This document shows positions 1 to 9,679 of a stretch of DNA of 64,000 bases, in pieces (within the stretch, counting starts at the first letter, position 1; every line of letters starts with the position of its first letter). The notes beneath the pieces are model-generated. The model had not been told where the DNA came from, made no database searches, and worked only from the letters and a program-made list of their open reading frames with translations. Location: the NCBI GenBank assembly GCA_019671135.1, contig JAHRHY010000020.1, positions 124,001 through 188,000 on the forward strand. The letters are read 5' to 3'. The position numbers and the translations under genes are program-made. The stretch comes from Linnemannia hyalina (Eukaryota > Mortierellomycota > Mortierellomycetes > Mortierellales > Mortierellaceae).

Positions 1-264
1 GAGTAGTCGCATAGCAGGGTCTGCAGACTCGTTACTTTTTCCTTGCATCTCACCAAGGCCGACAGTGTCGCAAGCAGTCCAGTTGCGGCCATCGACGACC
101 TTGACCTCGGATGTGACACTGGCAGCGCTGTCGCTGACTTCCCGGATGTTTTGAGTATAGAGATCGCCTTGGACGAGCATGTTGGTGAGGGAGGATTTGC
201 CGGTGCCCATCTTTCCGACAAAGATGATTTTTTTGTTGTTGGGGAATTGTTCGTATGGAGCCAT
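1..264 (-). CDS. AIG1/IMAP-like P-loop GTPase, N-terminal part (cut by window edge)
   Basis: The first 88 residues of a GTPase are encoded from an ATG at 264 and run off the left edge. The start MAPYEQFPNNKK is followed by a beta strand and a G1 loop of the form GKMGTGKSS at residues 17-25. A G3-like DTVGLGE lies at about 66-72, and Thr51 is a possible G2 residue. The P-loop type GxxGxGKSS and short N-terminus fit AIG1/IMAP or Toc34-like GTPases, which bind and hydrolyse GTP and often sit on membranes; G4 and G5 lie outside the window. It is transcribed away from the next GTPase at 826, sharing an intergenic region of about 560 bp. Family is fairly secure, function unknown. Confidence 0.72.
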   Translation of the reverse strand, partial: MAPYEQFPNNKKIIFVGKMGTGKSSLTNMLVQGDLYTQNIREVSDSAASVTSEVKVVDGRNWTACDTVGLGEMQGKSNESADPAMRLL

Positions 265-825
265 GGCGGAAGTGTCAAAATACTGGAGTTGCTGTATGTG
301 GAGGAAAGCGATGGGAGCGGTGGGGGGATTTAAGAGAAGAAGAGAGACTTGATTAAATTGCGACAAAGCCATCATTTTTATTCAAGGTTTGCATGATGGC
401 AATGTTGATGGGGGAACGGCCTTACTGCTCTCAGATCTCTCTTTTCCTTGCTCCATCTTTTTTTTTTTTTATTTATTTTCTTGTCGCTGATGGCCAAGCC
501 AGAGGCAAAAAATCAGCAGACAGTGTGCATTGGCGAAGCATGTATTTTTCCGACATTTTCTTTGATTCCCCGCGGAGCCCATGCCCACTTTGCCATTTGT
601 CACGAGGTGATTTTCTCCTTGCTCTGAAAATGAAAAATCAGCAGAGCCCCTATCTCGACTCTCTCTTTTTGTCTGTTCTTTTCTTTCGCACTCGCACCAT
701 TCTCTCACTCATCCCTTTCACCACTCTCAAGCACACTCACCTGTAAGTACCGTTTACCTCTAACTGACATACATGCCAATCAACAAATTCTCACAATTCA
801 TCCCTGTCTGTCAATAGAAACAGTC
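265..825. promoter_or_regulatory. Shared 5' region of two divergent GTPase genes, with a 5'-UTR intron
   Basis: This stretch holds no gene. It must contain the promoters of the edge gene (minus) and of the GTPase at 826 (plus). A good intron sits in the leader of the latter: donor GTAAGTAC at 743, acceptor TCAATAG ending at 817, nine bases before the ATG. A T tract lies near 459-470. No clear TATA box is visible. Confidence 0.45.
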
Positions 826-2424
826 ATGACTCAAACCACGTCCGAACCGCCACGACCGGCAGACATCCCAACAGCATGTAACATACTCCTCATCGGCGAG
901 ACCCAGGCTGGCAAGAGCACATTCGTTGAGGCCGTTAGACAGTACACCAACCCGAGCTACACCATTGACAAGACCAAAATCGGAACAGGCACCGTGTCAT
1001 TCACAAAAGAGGTCGCTCGCACTCGTGTTTATACTGATCTCCCAAGCTACAACGTCATCGAAAAGTCAAAGGGCGTCCCCGTCGGTGCATACCCTTCACC
1101 ACCAAAAGTCATCAACACAGATGCCCTCATGGACGAGGAAACGAGTTGGGAAGACTATGAAGAAAGGATCAATAGGCGCCGAGGCCTGACGTTGGAAAGG
1201 GTGGCTCCTCATCCGAGAACCCAGTACCAGTTCGACTTGTTTGATACTCCAGGACTCAATGATACCAACGGCGAAGATGAAGTCCACGTCAACACGATCT
1301 TCCGAGCCTTGAAGCGCCTGGATAAGATCCATCTGGTCCTCGTCATGGTTGGCCCAAATCCATTCACACCTAGCTTCCAGAACGCACTCAAATGTTACAT
1401 GGATATCTTTCCCGAGTTTCAAGGCGTGATTGCGTTCATACATACCAAGGTTGACTGCACTGGCTTGCATCCCCAGCGAACGGACTTTCACCGCAAGCTC
1501 GAGGAGAAGAAGAGGTTCCTTCACGAAATTATGGGACGCAGCAACTGCCAGCACTTTGTGATCGATTGCGACTTTGAGTCGACCAAGCCCATTCGGGCTA
1601 GCATTACTCTCAACACAATTCGACGAATCTTGTCCTTGGCGCCTTACAACGAGCCCGTCAGCATCAACAAGCACTCCTTGCACAAGACCGCCAAGATGAT
1701 GGCCATGGACAGGATCATTGCCAACAAGTACTCTGCTATGATCCAGGCGATTGTGATGACTCTCAGCACAAAGGACGCTCTCCAAGGAAGCATCCTACAG
1801 AAAGTCTACGAGCTCAAGACAAATCTGAACACTCTGCGAGCGGAAAAGAGGGACGGAGAAGAGCTCCTTGCCGCATACGACACGCAAGAGCCTGTGATGA
1901 TCCACGAGGGCCGATTCGACGAGCAGTGGAGAATGGTCCACATCAACCGTCCTCACCAGATGTTTTTCCCCAATCAAGAACACACGATTCACAAGGTCGC
2001 TCTCCTGCAAGAAGCCACAGAGGTCCTGAAACAGAAAGGTGGCGAGGGCTATACCGCCTGGGAGATCGAGTTCCAGCGAAAGTCATTTAACGATGGCGTC
2101 CTCCACGCCAAAATTTACACTACCAATGCGGACAAGTACCGGTTGGATATCTCGAGAAGAAAGACTCGTGCTGTCTGTTTGCAAGCAGAGATCCCAGAAG
2201 CTGAGGGGAGGTTGAGCGAGTATGAGAAGACGCACGCGAGTCAGCAACGGGAGATTGACCAGCTTGTTGAGCAAAACAGGCGGTACACGGAATTGTTATC
2301 CTTGGCCAAAAAGAACAGGCTCGATCCAGACGTCTTTGAGCGGTTGGTGGAACAAAAGGCATACGTAGGGGAATCAGCCGAGAACGCCGTCAAGGTCGAG
2401 TACATGTATTTGCAAGTTGTGTAA
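826..2424 (+). CDS. P-loop GTPase of a fungal AIG1/septin-like family, 532 residues
   Basis: An intronless coding region gives a 532-residue GTP-binding protein. G1 is GETQAGKST (residues 24-32), G3 is DTPGLNDT (from D140), and HTKVD (206-210) stands where the usual NKxD/TKxD G4 motif is expected. A downstream block, CDFESTKPIR, is kept in the paralogs at 3205 and 5933. The C-terminal half has a strand-rich segment ending GVLHAKIYTTNADKYR (about 424-440) and then a charged, probably coiled-coil stretch. The ATG was chosen because it follows a 5'-UTR intron and precedes the P-loop by only 23 residues. No membrane segment is seen. Paralogy with its neighbours is certain; the cellular role is not known. 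Confidence 0.85.
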   Translation: MTQTTSEPPRPADIPTACNILLIGETQAGKSTFVEAVRQYTNPSYTIDKTKIGTGTVSFTKEVARTRVYTDLPSYNVIEKSKGVPVGAYPSPPKVINTDALMDEETSWEDYEERINRRRGLTLERVAPHPRTQYQFDLFDTPGLNDTNGEDEVHVNTIFRALKRLDKIHLVLVMVGPNPFTPSFQNALKCYMDIFPEFQGVIAFIHTKVDCTGLHPQRTDFHRKLEEKKRFLHEIMGRSNCQHFVIDCDFESTKPIRASITLNTIRRILSLAPYNEPVSINKHSLHKTAKMMAMDRIIANKYSAMIQAIVMTLSTKDALQGSILQKVYELKTNLNTLRAEKRDGEELLAAYDTQEPVMIHEGRFDEQWRMVHINRPHQMFFPNQEHTIHKVALLQEATEVLKQKGGEGYTAWEIEFQRKSFNDGVLHAKIYTTNADKYRLDISRRKTRAVCLQAEIPEAEGRLSEYEKTHASQQREIDQLVEQNRRYTELLSLAKKNRLDPDVFERLVEQKAYVGESAENAVKVEYMYLQVV

Positions 2425-3204
2425 TAAAAACTGTTATTTTTCCTGCAATTTTTCTTTGTTTATTCGCAGAGGAAGGTGGACTGGAGGTATGAACGAGGTT
2501 ATGATACTGTCAAAAGAGAGGAGCATATGTTTCCTGGCTGAAAATGGCCATCCAGACGGTTTTGAGGATGCGGATGAAAACCAATTTGTGAATTGGACCG
2601 GTGAGCCAAGGAGTTGTGACAAGGATATGAACAATGGAAAGGGTGCAACAGCACAACCTCGTTACCTCTCTCCACATCATGTTAGCCTTTTCTGATCGCC
2701 TGTCACAGTATCATAGCACACATTCATTCCTTCTGTCACCCCTTACCCCTATCCTTCCATCGCCCCAGATATATTCGACACCTGACGCCATTATCGTCAA
2801 CCCCACCAAGATTCGCGCGGATACTCTGGAGGTGGACAGCCGACGAGTTCAGAGGTCTGACTTTTTCAAGAAAGTTGCTCCCCTCAGTGACGAATGTTGT
2901 TGTCGTCCTATTACACTGTATCCTTCATATATATACCTTGGCTCTATGTACAGATGGATTACAAAAGTTTTGCAACAAAAAATATGAATTTTTTTTGGAG
3001 GGGAGAAGCCCTTTTTGTTTTTGTTGCAAAACTTTTGTGACCCATCTGTACAATAAACGCCATCCGTTTCTTCCTTTTCCTCCTGCCTATACACCCTTCC
3101 TGGTCTCCCCTCTTGTCGTTCACACCTGTTTCCTTATGTCACTCTCACATCGCCAGTATTTCTTCTGTCGAAATTCATCATTCTTATATTATTCGTTGCA
3201 CTAT
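2425..3204. other. Intergenic region between convergent GTPase genes
   Basis: No gene is supported. Short open frames lack codon structure and overlap on both strands. The only recognisable item is a small inverted-repeat element at 2951-3048, listed separately. It lies between the 3' ends of two convergent GTPase genes. Confidence 0.6.
2951..3048. mobile_element. 98-bp MITE with Tc1/mariner-type ends
   Basis: The element begins CAGATGGATTACAAAAG and ends with the inverted form, CTTTTGTGACCCATCTG. The inverted repeats run about 31 bp with two mismatches and go on to GTTTTGCAAC on each side. Each end abuts a TA dinucleotide (2949-2950 and 3049-3050), the target duplication of Tc1/mariner elements. 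The interior is only about 35 bp and codes for nothing. It could fold into one long hairpin and lies in the 3' flanks of two genes. Confidence 0.7.
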
Positions 3205-4818
3205 CTATCGCTCCTTCGAGACCACTGCCAAATATCGTGCTTCAATCATCTCCACAACCCCCGAATTATCCACAGAGTAAGTCCCCATCGCTACTGATTC
3301 CTCAAACTGAGCCAGCTTCATTGAAGGTTCTCTTGCCTTGGCAATCATGTCTGTGGCCAACTTGTTCCTTTGCCGGAGGACCCCGATCTCCTGAAGCAGA
3401 CGCGCCTTGTCCACCGTAAACTCCTTCAAGTCTTGAATCGCCCCTGGATAGTCGCGTTGTGCAGTAGTGAGTTTTTTCCATGCATCCGCAATCTGGTACC
3501 TAAACTTTTCGGCAGAAGTCGTGTAAAACTTGGCACGCAGCACTCCGTGCTTGTACGCTTTCCGTTTAAAGTCAACCCCCCAGAACTTGTCACCTTCTCC
3601 ACCTCTAGTGCGTTTGATATAGGTGTGCTGCTGAGAAGTAAGCACTCGATGGATAGTGTATTCTTGCAAGGGCAACGACATGGTGTGGCGACGGTCCAGG
3701 TCCACGATACGCCAGGGCTGGTCAAAGGAACGCTCGTCAATGAAAATATACTCTGGTGTGTTGTGGGTATTGATGTAATCCGACATTTCTGATTCGGTTG
3801 CCTGGATCCTGTTCAGCCTCGTGTCAAGCTGGACGATCCTACTCATGGCAGCGCTCTGTTCGGAATTCTTGGTCTTGAGGGTTTCGGTGGTGGCAATCAA
3901 GATGGCGTTGTACTTGTTGATGACGATCCTGTCAACGGCCTTCATCTTTGGCGTCTTGCGGACAGTCTCAGTACCGATCGACACTGGCAAGTTTGTTTTC
4001 GCCTCCATGAGGATCTCTCGGATTATGTTCTGGGTGATGCATCTCCGGATCGGCTTGGTCGCCTCAAAGTCGCAGTCGATCACAAAGTGCTTGCAGCTCG
4101 GACGACCCATGATTTCGTGCAGCTTCTCCTTGCGTTCGTCCATGCCGGAGATCTTGTCCTTTCGAAGAGGGTGAAGGTTGACATAATCGAATTTGGTGTG
4201 CACAAAAGCAATGACGCCTTGGAATTCGGGAAACACCTCCATGTAGCACTCGAGTGCAGATTGAAAACCAGGCGTGAAGGGCGAGTTTCCAACAATGACG
4301 AGAACGAGATGGATGCTCCCGGCTGTCTGAAGACTCTTGATGATGGAGGCAATGTGAACTTCATCTTGACCGTTGGTGTCGTTCAGGCCAGGAGTGTCAT
4401 AGAGATGGATGTGATGTTTTTCCTGCTCCTTGGAGTCATCGCACCGATGAAGTTTCTTCTTCTTGCGATCGTCGAGTGCATCTTCATAGTCCTCCCAGTC
4501 AGCCTTGTTCTCGTCCAAAATCGCATCGACATTGACAACAGAGGTGTTAGAAGTTCCATCGTTAGATTGAGTTTCTACGCGGACCTCATGCTCTGGATAC
4601 TGGGTATTGACGCAATATTGGTGGACATTTTTGGTCTTTGACGTGTTGCCACTGCCAATGGTGTCCTTTTCAATGACATGCTTTGGGTTGGCATATTGCT
4701 TGACCGCTTGGACAAAAGTGCTCTTTCCGGCCTGGGTCTCGCCAAGGAGGAGGACATTGAAGACGTTGGCACCAGATATTCTGCAGGGAGGGACAGGCAC
4801 GGTGTTGATGGACATCAT
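3205..4818 (-). CDS. P-loop GTPase, paralog of the 826-2424 gene, 537 residues
   Basis: This intronless gene encodes a close paralog of the 532-residue GTPase. G1 is GETQAGKST at residues 26-34, G3 is DTPGLNDTNG, and HTKFD is in the G4 position, followed by CDFEATKPIR. The C-terminal strand-rich block ends GVLRAKFYTTSAEKFR, and a helical tail follows. The open frame continues 26 codons upstream of 4818 but has no ATG there, so the start is MMSINTV. An acceptor-like TCTTTCAG at about 4897-4904 (minus strand) suggests a 5'-UTR intron, as in the sister gene. It is convergent with the 826 gene and divergent from the 5933 gene. Biochemical function is unknown. Confidence 0.85.
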   Translation of the reverse strand: MMSINTVPVPPCRISGANVFNVLLLGETQAGKSTFVQAVKQYANPKHVIEKDTIGSGNTSKTKNVHQYCVNTQYPEHEVRVETQSNDGTSNTSVVNVDAILDENKADWEDYEDALDDRKKKKLHRCDDSKEQEKHHIHLYDTPGLNDTNGQDEVHIASIIKSLQTAGSIHLVLVIVGNSPFTPGFQSALECYMEVFPEFQGVIAFVHTKFDYVNLHPLRKDKISGMDERKEKLHEIMGRPSCKHFVIDCDFEATKPIRRCITQNIIREILMEAKTNLPVSIGTETVRKTPKMKAVDRIVINKYNAILIATTETLKTKNSEQSAAMSRIVQLDTRLNRIQATESEMSDYINTHNTPEYIFIDERSFDQPWRIVDLDRRHTMSLPLQEYTIHRVLTSQQHTYIKRTRGGEGDKFWGVDFKRKAYKHGVLRAKFYTTSAEKFRYQIADAWKKLTTAQRDYPGAIQDLKEFTVDKARLLQEIGVLRQRNKLATDMIAKAREPSMKLAQFEESVAMGTYSVDNSGVVEMIEARYLAVVSKER

Positions 4819-5932
4819 GGCGTGAGTCCGCTGGTTGTGGGACTGGATGGCTTGCGTAGAGACGGTAGTTGAGGTGTGAGAAGGCAAGAGAGGCAACTGA
4901 AAGAGTAATTGGTGTCAAATGATTTGAAAGAAAGGAAGGGAAAAAAAAAGAAAAAAGGAAGGATGAAAGGAAGAGATAAATAATCTCGTTCAATTTGTTC
5001 ACTTTTTTATTTAGGATTCGTGAGCTGACCTTCCACTTGGAAAAGTACTTTCGTTTACTGCCACTTTGCTCTTGTTCATGGGTGAATGGTTTGACTTTGC
5101 CCACCTAATTACAGCAACCAAGTGCACCGGCCAATCCACCTCATCTGCACTGGAAATTTTGAATATTAGCCCACTATACCTTTGTCAAAGCCTGCGCCAG
5201 ATTAAATTGCACTCGCCTTCATGCGGCTCACATCTACTGATTTCTGAACTGTGTATTGAAAGGAAACTCCCCTGTTAATGCCTACATGTGTTGGCGCAGA
5301 ACCCCGTCGTGAAATCCTGCGACAGATTAAATTGCACTCGCCTTCATGCGGCTCACATCTACTGATTTCTGGGCTGTGTATTTGAAAGGAAACTCCTCTG
5401 TCAAAGCCTACATGTAATGACGCAGAACCCCGTGATGAAATCCTGCGCTAGATTAAATTGTACTCGCCCTCATGCGGCTCACATCTGCTGATCTCTGGGC
5501 AGTCCATTGAAAGAAAACTGAAAACAGGTTTAGCCTGAGTGTGCTTTTGACGAGTCGAGCACTTACTCACAGAGTCGGGCTGTTCATGTACTCTATATTA
5601 TCTGAGTGACAGTTATCCCCTCACTTCCCCTGACCATAACTACATGGAACCTGACTGTCATTGCCAAGACATGATGGTGACAAACAAGTAAAGAAAGAGA
5701 ACGACGTGGGTGGCCATAAAGCAAAATAAGGAAAGGTAATCTGGTTGAAAAGGGCAAGGAAAAGATGAGGCGGTGAATTGGCACTCTTGTCTTCATACTT
5801 TCTCCACACGCACTCTCTCTTTCCTCTTCCTTCGTTTTTCAACACAACCTCTCTTCCTTGTCCCTTCTTTTTTCAATACCACTCTACGCATCCCCTTGAA
5901 TACTTCCATCCCCTGCGCTCACTCGAGTTGAA
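4819..5932. promoter_or_regulatory. Divergent promoter region between two GTPase genes
   Basis: No gene is supported here. The region must hold promoters for the 537-residue GTPase (minus) and the 888-residue GTPase (plus). Its middle third is filled by three tandem copies of a 125-bp unit. The last 150 bp before 5933 are pyrimidine-rich (TCTCTCTTTCC and similar), as in many fungal leaders. Confidence 0.45.
5180..5520. repeat. Three tandem copies of a 125-126-bp unit
   Basis: The marker ATTAAATTGCACTCGCC recurs at 5201, 5326 and 5452 (third copy with small changes), giving a period of 125-126 bp. Each unit also holds CATGCGGCTCACATCT and CGCAGAACCCCGT. Copies are diverged by several substitutions. 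They lie in the upstream region shared by two GTPase genes, so they could hold repeated binding sites; this is inference. Confidence 0.75.
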
Positions 5933-8599
5933 ATGACCGTTAAAACGTTCAACGTCCTCGTCCTGGGGGAAACACAATCAGGCAAAAGCACCCTCTTGGA
6001 AGCACTCAAGCTCTACGCTGACCCAACATACAAAATCGACAAGTCCAGGATTGGGTCAGGCAATGTCTCTTTGACAACTGAGGTGCGACAGGAGTCTATC
6101 AAGACCCGACTGCCAGAATATCTAGTCAAGAAAGTCGATCGCTCCCAACACTCAGAGGAGCAACCGAAAGCACAGCAGCACCCTGTCGCTTACGACGTCT
6201 TCATCACAAAGGACAAGGATACTTACGAAGACGAGCTCAACGCCAGGCGCGAATATCAGCCACCAGTGCAAGGGAATCCATGGTCCAGCGAAGAGCTCAC
6301 GTTCAACATCATTGACACCCCCGGTTTGAACGATACCAAGGATCAGGACGAGCACCATGTCTTCAAGATCATTTCGGAACTCGGTGGCCAGTCCCTCGAT
6401 CTAGTTCTTGTCACGGTCTCTCGAGGCGCTTTCACCCAGGGCCTGCAGCAAGTGCTTCGTTCCTATATGGACCTATTCCCACAGCTCGGAGATATAATGG
6501 CATTTGTCCACACCCGTGTAGATTACCTGGAACTCCACCCAGATATGACCAACTTCCAGAGCTATATGAAGGAGAAGGTGGCGACGCTGAGCGCTATTAT
6601 GGGTCGTTCATCCTTTCCGCATTTTTGGATCGATTGTGATTTCGAAACTACAAAGCCGGTCCGCAAGTGCATCACCAACAACACTCTGCGCAGGATCCTG
6701 CGTCTGGCTGTGGAAAACAAGTCTGTCGTCATGCTCCGCTCCAAGACCTTGAACAAGACACCCAAGATGAAGGAGATTGATCGGATCATCAAGAACCAGG
6801 TCCGAGCAGTCATTCAGGCGATCGAAAAGACACTTGAGTTCAATGACAAGGACGAGGGCGTGCTGTTGCAAGGAGTGTATATCCGTGCTACGGAGATCAA
6901 TGAACTCCAAGCGAAGATCAATATCTTGCAGGATCTCCAGAAGAGCTACCAAATCGATGAGCTTGGGTTGCTACACGAGGAACGAGTCGATGACATCCAG
7001 CGACCCTTGGCCATGGGTGTGTCTTGTCCGGCCCGCTACGCAGGGGAGCATACGATCGATGATGCGGTCGTGTGGTGTGAGAACTTCATGTTCTGTGGCT
7101 TGGATGGAGAACAGTCGTCAGGGAGCTGGGAGGGTACTTTCAAAAAGAAAACACAGGGCTACAACGGCTACTACCATGTCAAGCTCTATGCGAAAAAAAG
7201 CAGCCGTTTCAAGGCCGAGATTGATGTCATTGCTACGGAGATTGCGGATCTGGAAGTACAGCTCCAGCGCAGAGTCAACGAGAGCGACCTGCCGCCAAAA
7301 GAAGCACTCTCCAAGATCCAGTCCTTTGTGGACGCTCACAACCGACACATGGAGGTCATCCGACTGGCATCCGCAGACACCTTACACCACGACCTGTTTG
7401 TTGAACTGGTGAACGCTCGAGCATTCGCAGGGCCCACAAGCGAGAGTTCCGAGAGAGTAGCCGCTGTCTACAGAGCGTCTGCTCACACGAGGTTTTTAAA
7501 CGTCAACAAGCCTCTTCCTTCTCCCCAAGCAAGATTCGCGTGGACTCCGCAGATGCACACTACAACGCCCACACGATCAAACGCGGTCGATTATACGACT
7601 GTTGAAGGCCAAATGCATCAAATGTTGACGGCTAAGGACCTGCCACCATTGCGGCACCTGTCACCATTGCGGCACCAACAAACACCATCGCAGTACCAAC
7701 AGATACCATTGCAGCACCAACAGACACCATTGCAGCAGCAGCAAACACCATCGCAGTACCAAAACATACCATCCCAGTATCAACAGGCACCATTGCAGCA
7801 CCAACAGACACCATCGCAGCAGCAACAGATACCATTGCAGCACCAACAGATACCATCGCAGTACCAACAGATACCATTGCGGCAGCAGCAAACACCATCG
7901 CAGTACCAAAACATACCATCGCAGTATCAACAGGCACCATTGCAGCACCAACAGACACCATCGCAGCAGCAGCAAACACCATCGCAGTACCAAAACATAC
8001 CATCGCAGTATCAACAGGCACCATTGCAGCAGCAACAGACACCATCGCAGCAGCAACAGATACCATTGCAGCACCAACAGATACCATCGCAGTACCAACA
8101 GATACCATTGCGGCAGCAGCAAACACCATCGCAGTACCAAAACATACCATCGCAGTATCAACAGGCACCATTGCAGCACCAACAGACACCATTGCGGCAG
8201 CAGCAAACACCATCGCAGTACCAAAACATACCATCGCAGTATCAACAGGCACCATTGCAGCACCAACAGACACCATTGCGGCAGCAGCAAACACCATCGC
8301 AGTACCAAAACATACCATCGCAGTATCAACAGGCACCATTGCAGCAGCAACAAACACCATCGCAGCAGCAACAGACACCATTGCAGCACCAACAGACACC
8401 ACGACTTCAACCCCAGGCAGTGTCAAGGAACTTGCTGCCTCTGCCTCCACGTGAGGGAGCCATCATTGGCTCTACTACTCCACCCGTCGACCACAAAGTT
8501 GACCAGCCCAAAGTAGTAAGTTCAGATGAACTTCCAGCCCACGAAAAGGACTCCAGAGTGGACAGGAGTGAAGAATACTGGGAGAAGACCATTGTGTAA
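5933..8599 (+). CDS. P-loop GTPase with a Gln/Pro heptapeptide-repeat tail, 888 residues
   Basis: The N-terminal 500 residues are a third paralog of the cluster's GTPase. G1 is GETQSGKST (12-20), G3 is DTPGLNDT (from D128), HTRVD (193-197) is in the G4 position, and CDFETTKPVR follows. From about residue 575 to 825 the protein becomes a tandem array of the heptapeptide P-(S/L)-Q-(Y/H/Q)-Q-(Q/N)-(I/T/A). About 35 units are encoded by a 21-bp minisatellite. The last 60 residues are acidic and charged. The two shorter paralogs lack any such tail, so it is an added low-complexity region that could drive self-association. No intron is needed. The ATG at 5933 sits directly before the first strand of the G domain. 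Confidence 0.85.
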   Translation: MTVKTFNVLVLGETQSGKSTLLEALKLYADPTYKIDKSRIGSGNVSLTTEVRQESIKTRLPEYLVKKVDRSQHSEEQPKAQQHPVAYDVFITKDKDTYEDELNARREYQPPVQGNPWSSEELTFNIIDTPGLNDTKDQDEHHVFKIISELGGQSLDLVLVTVSRGAFTQGLQQVLRSYMDLFPQLGDIMAFVHTRVDYLELHPDMTNFQSYMKEKVATLSAIMGRSSFPHFWIDCDFETTKPVRKCITNNTLRRILRLAVENKSVVMLRSKTLNKTPKMKEIDRIIKNQVRAVIQAIEKTLEFNDKDEGVLLQGVYIRATEINELQAKINILQDLQKSYQIDELGLLHEERVDDIQRPLAMGVSCPARYAGEHTIDDAVVWCENFMFCGLDGEQSSGSWEGTFKKKTQGYNGYYHVKLYAKKSSRFKAEIDVIATEIADLEVQLQRRVNESDLPPKEALSKIQSFVDAHNRHMEVIRLASADTLHHDLFVELVNARAFAGPTSESSERVAAVYRASAHTRFLNVNKPLPSPQARFAWTPQMHTTTPTRSNAVDYTTVEGQMHQMLTAKDLPPLRHLSPLRHQQTPSQYQQIPLQHQQTPLQQQQTPSQYQNIPSQYQQAPLQHQQTPSQQQQIPLQHQQIPSQYQQIPLRQQQTPSQYQNIPSQYQQAPLQHQQTPSQQQQTPSQYQNIPSQYQQAPLQQQQTPSQQQQIPLQHQQIPSQYQQIPLRQQQTPSQYQNIPSQYQQAPLQHQQTPLRQQQTPSQYQNIPSQYQQAPLQHQQTPLRQQQTPSQYQNIPSQYQQAPLQQQQTPSQQQQTPLQHQQTPRLQPQAVSRNLLPLPPREGAIIGSTTPPVDHKVDQPKVVSSDELPAHEKDSRVDRSEEYWEKTIV
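7650..8405 (+). repeat. Coding minisatellite, 21-bp unit, about 35 copies
   Basis: Units such as CCATCGCAGTACCAACAGATA repeat head to tail and keep the reading frame throughout. Higher-order blocks (NI-QA-QT-type runs of heptads) recur several times, which points to unequal exchange. Both strands are open through the array, so the long minus-strand frames here are artefacts of the repeat. Confidence 0.9.
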
Positions 8600-9640
8600 A
8601 GTGGTTTGAGTGTGGTTGATCTCGTTTATTTCGATGGGCCACCCGAGGAGCCTTTGGGTACAGGGAAGGCCATGGTCGAGAAAGAATAAAAAATCAAATT
8701 TGCCCGTGGCCTCAGATTATGTACTCGTTATTTCCAGGATATCCAAATTTATGCTGTAGCTCTCTTCAGAGCAAGAGGACTCTCTAAAGCTGCGTTTCGC
8801 TCTGGGGTCCCTAAAGTCGGGGAAGAGATTTCTTGTGGCGGCTTTCCTCTTTTGTGTTCAAGACGACCATTGTCGATATTGATCACAAGTCTGGACTTGA
8901 ATGCGGGGGTTGTTTGTGCGCCAGTTTATGAGAGGATTGGTTTGGATGAGCCAAGGTTTGCCCAGGAGAAGGTCGTATTTTTTTTAATGGATAGACAATG
9001 GGATTGAGGTCGGTGGCGATGGAAGGTGACGTTGGTTGTGTGAGCAAAAAAGGATTGTGAACTGTTGGGGAGGATGATGATGAGAGAAGAAGAGTGAAGA
9101 GGGATAGACCGTGCCAGAGTAAATTTCGAACGTTTGATTCTTTTTTTGCTACTTCCACACTTCCATTTCCATTCCCATTCCCATTCCATTCCTCTTCCAT
9201 TGACATTGTCCATTAACATTCCCTCTCAGGAGGAGACGGAGAATAGCGAGCAGGGACATTGTGAGAGCGTAAGGACATGGTTCTCTGATGGGACGACATG
9301 GTGAGAAGGGTTTTGGTAAAGGGCCGTTGAGGTGAAGTGGGTTTTTTAAAAAAAAGAAGGAAGGTGGCGATGGAAAGAAAATATATGAAGATCACAATGC
9401 GAAAGGCTTGTGCATGTCGTGAGGGTCTGAGTGTACAATACTTGGTGTGAGGTAGGATTTGTGCGATGTTTAGAATTTGCGATCTTTGAACTGAAACAAA
9501 ATGGTTGGCCGAGAATGAAATTCTACATAACCTTTGCCATTTTGACCACAGAGGGGGAAGGAGGAAGAGGTGGTAGGGGTCCATAAAATAACAAAAAAAA
9601 ACAAGGCAAGGAAGGTCGAGAAAGGTATGTAAAGTGAAAG

Positions 9641-9679
<39 letters not shown>

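Noticed and set aside
7632..8450. Long minus-strand open frames (272 and 249 codons) rich in Val, Met and Leu
   Set aside because: They are the antisense of the 21-bp repeat array in the GTPase tail; repeat periodicity keeps all frames open.
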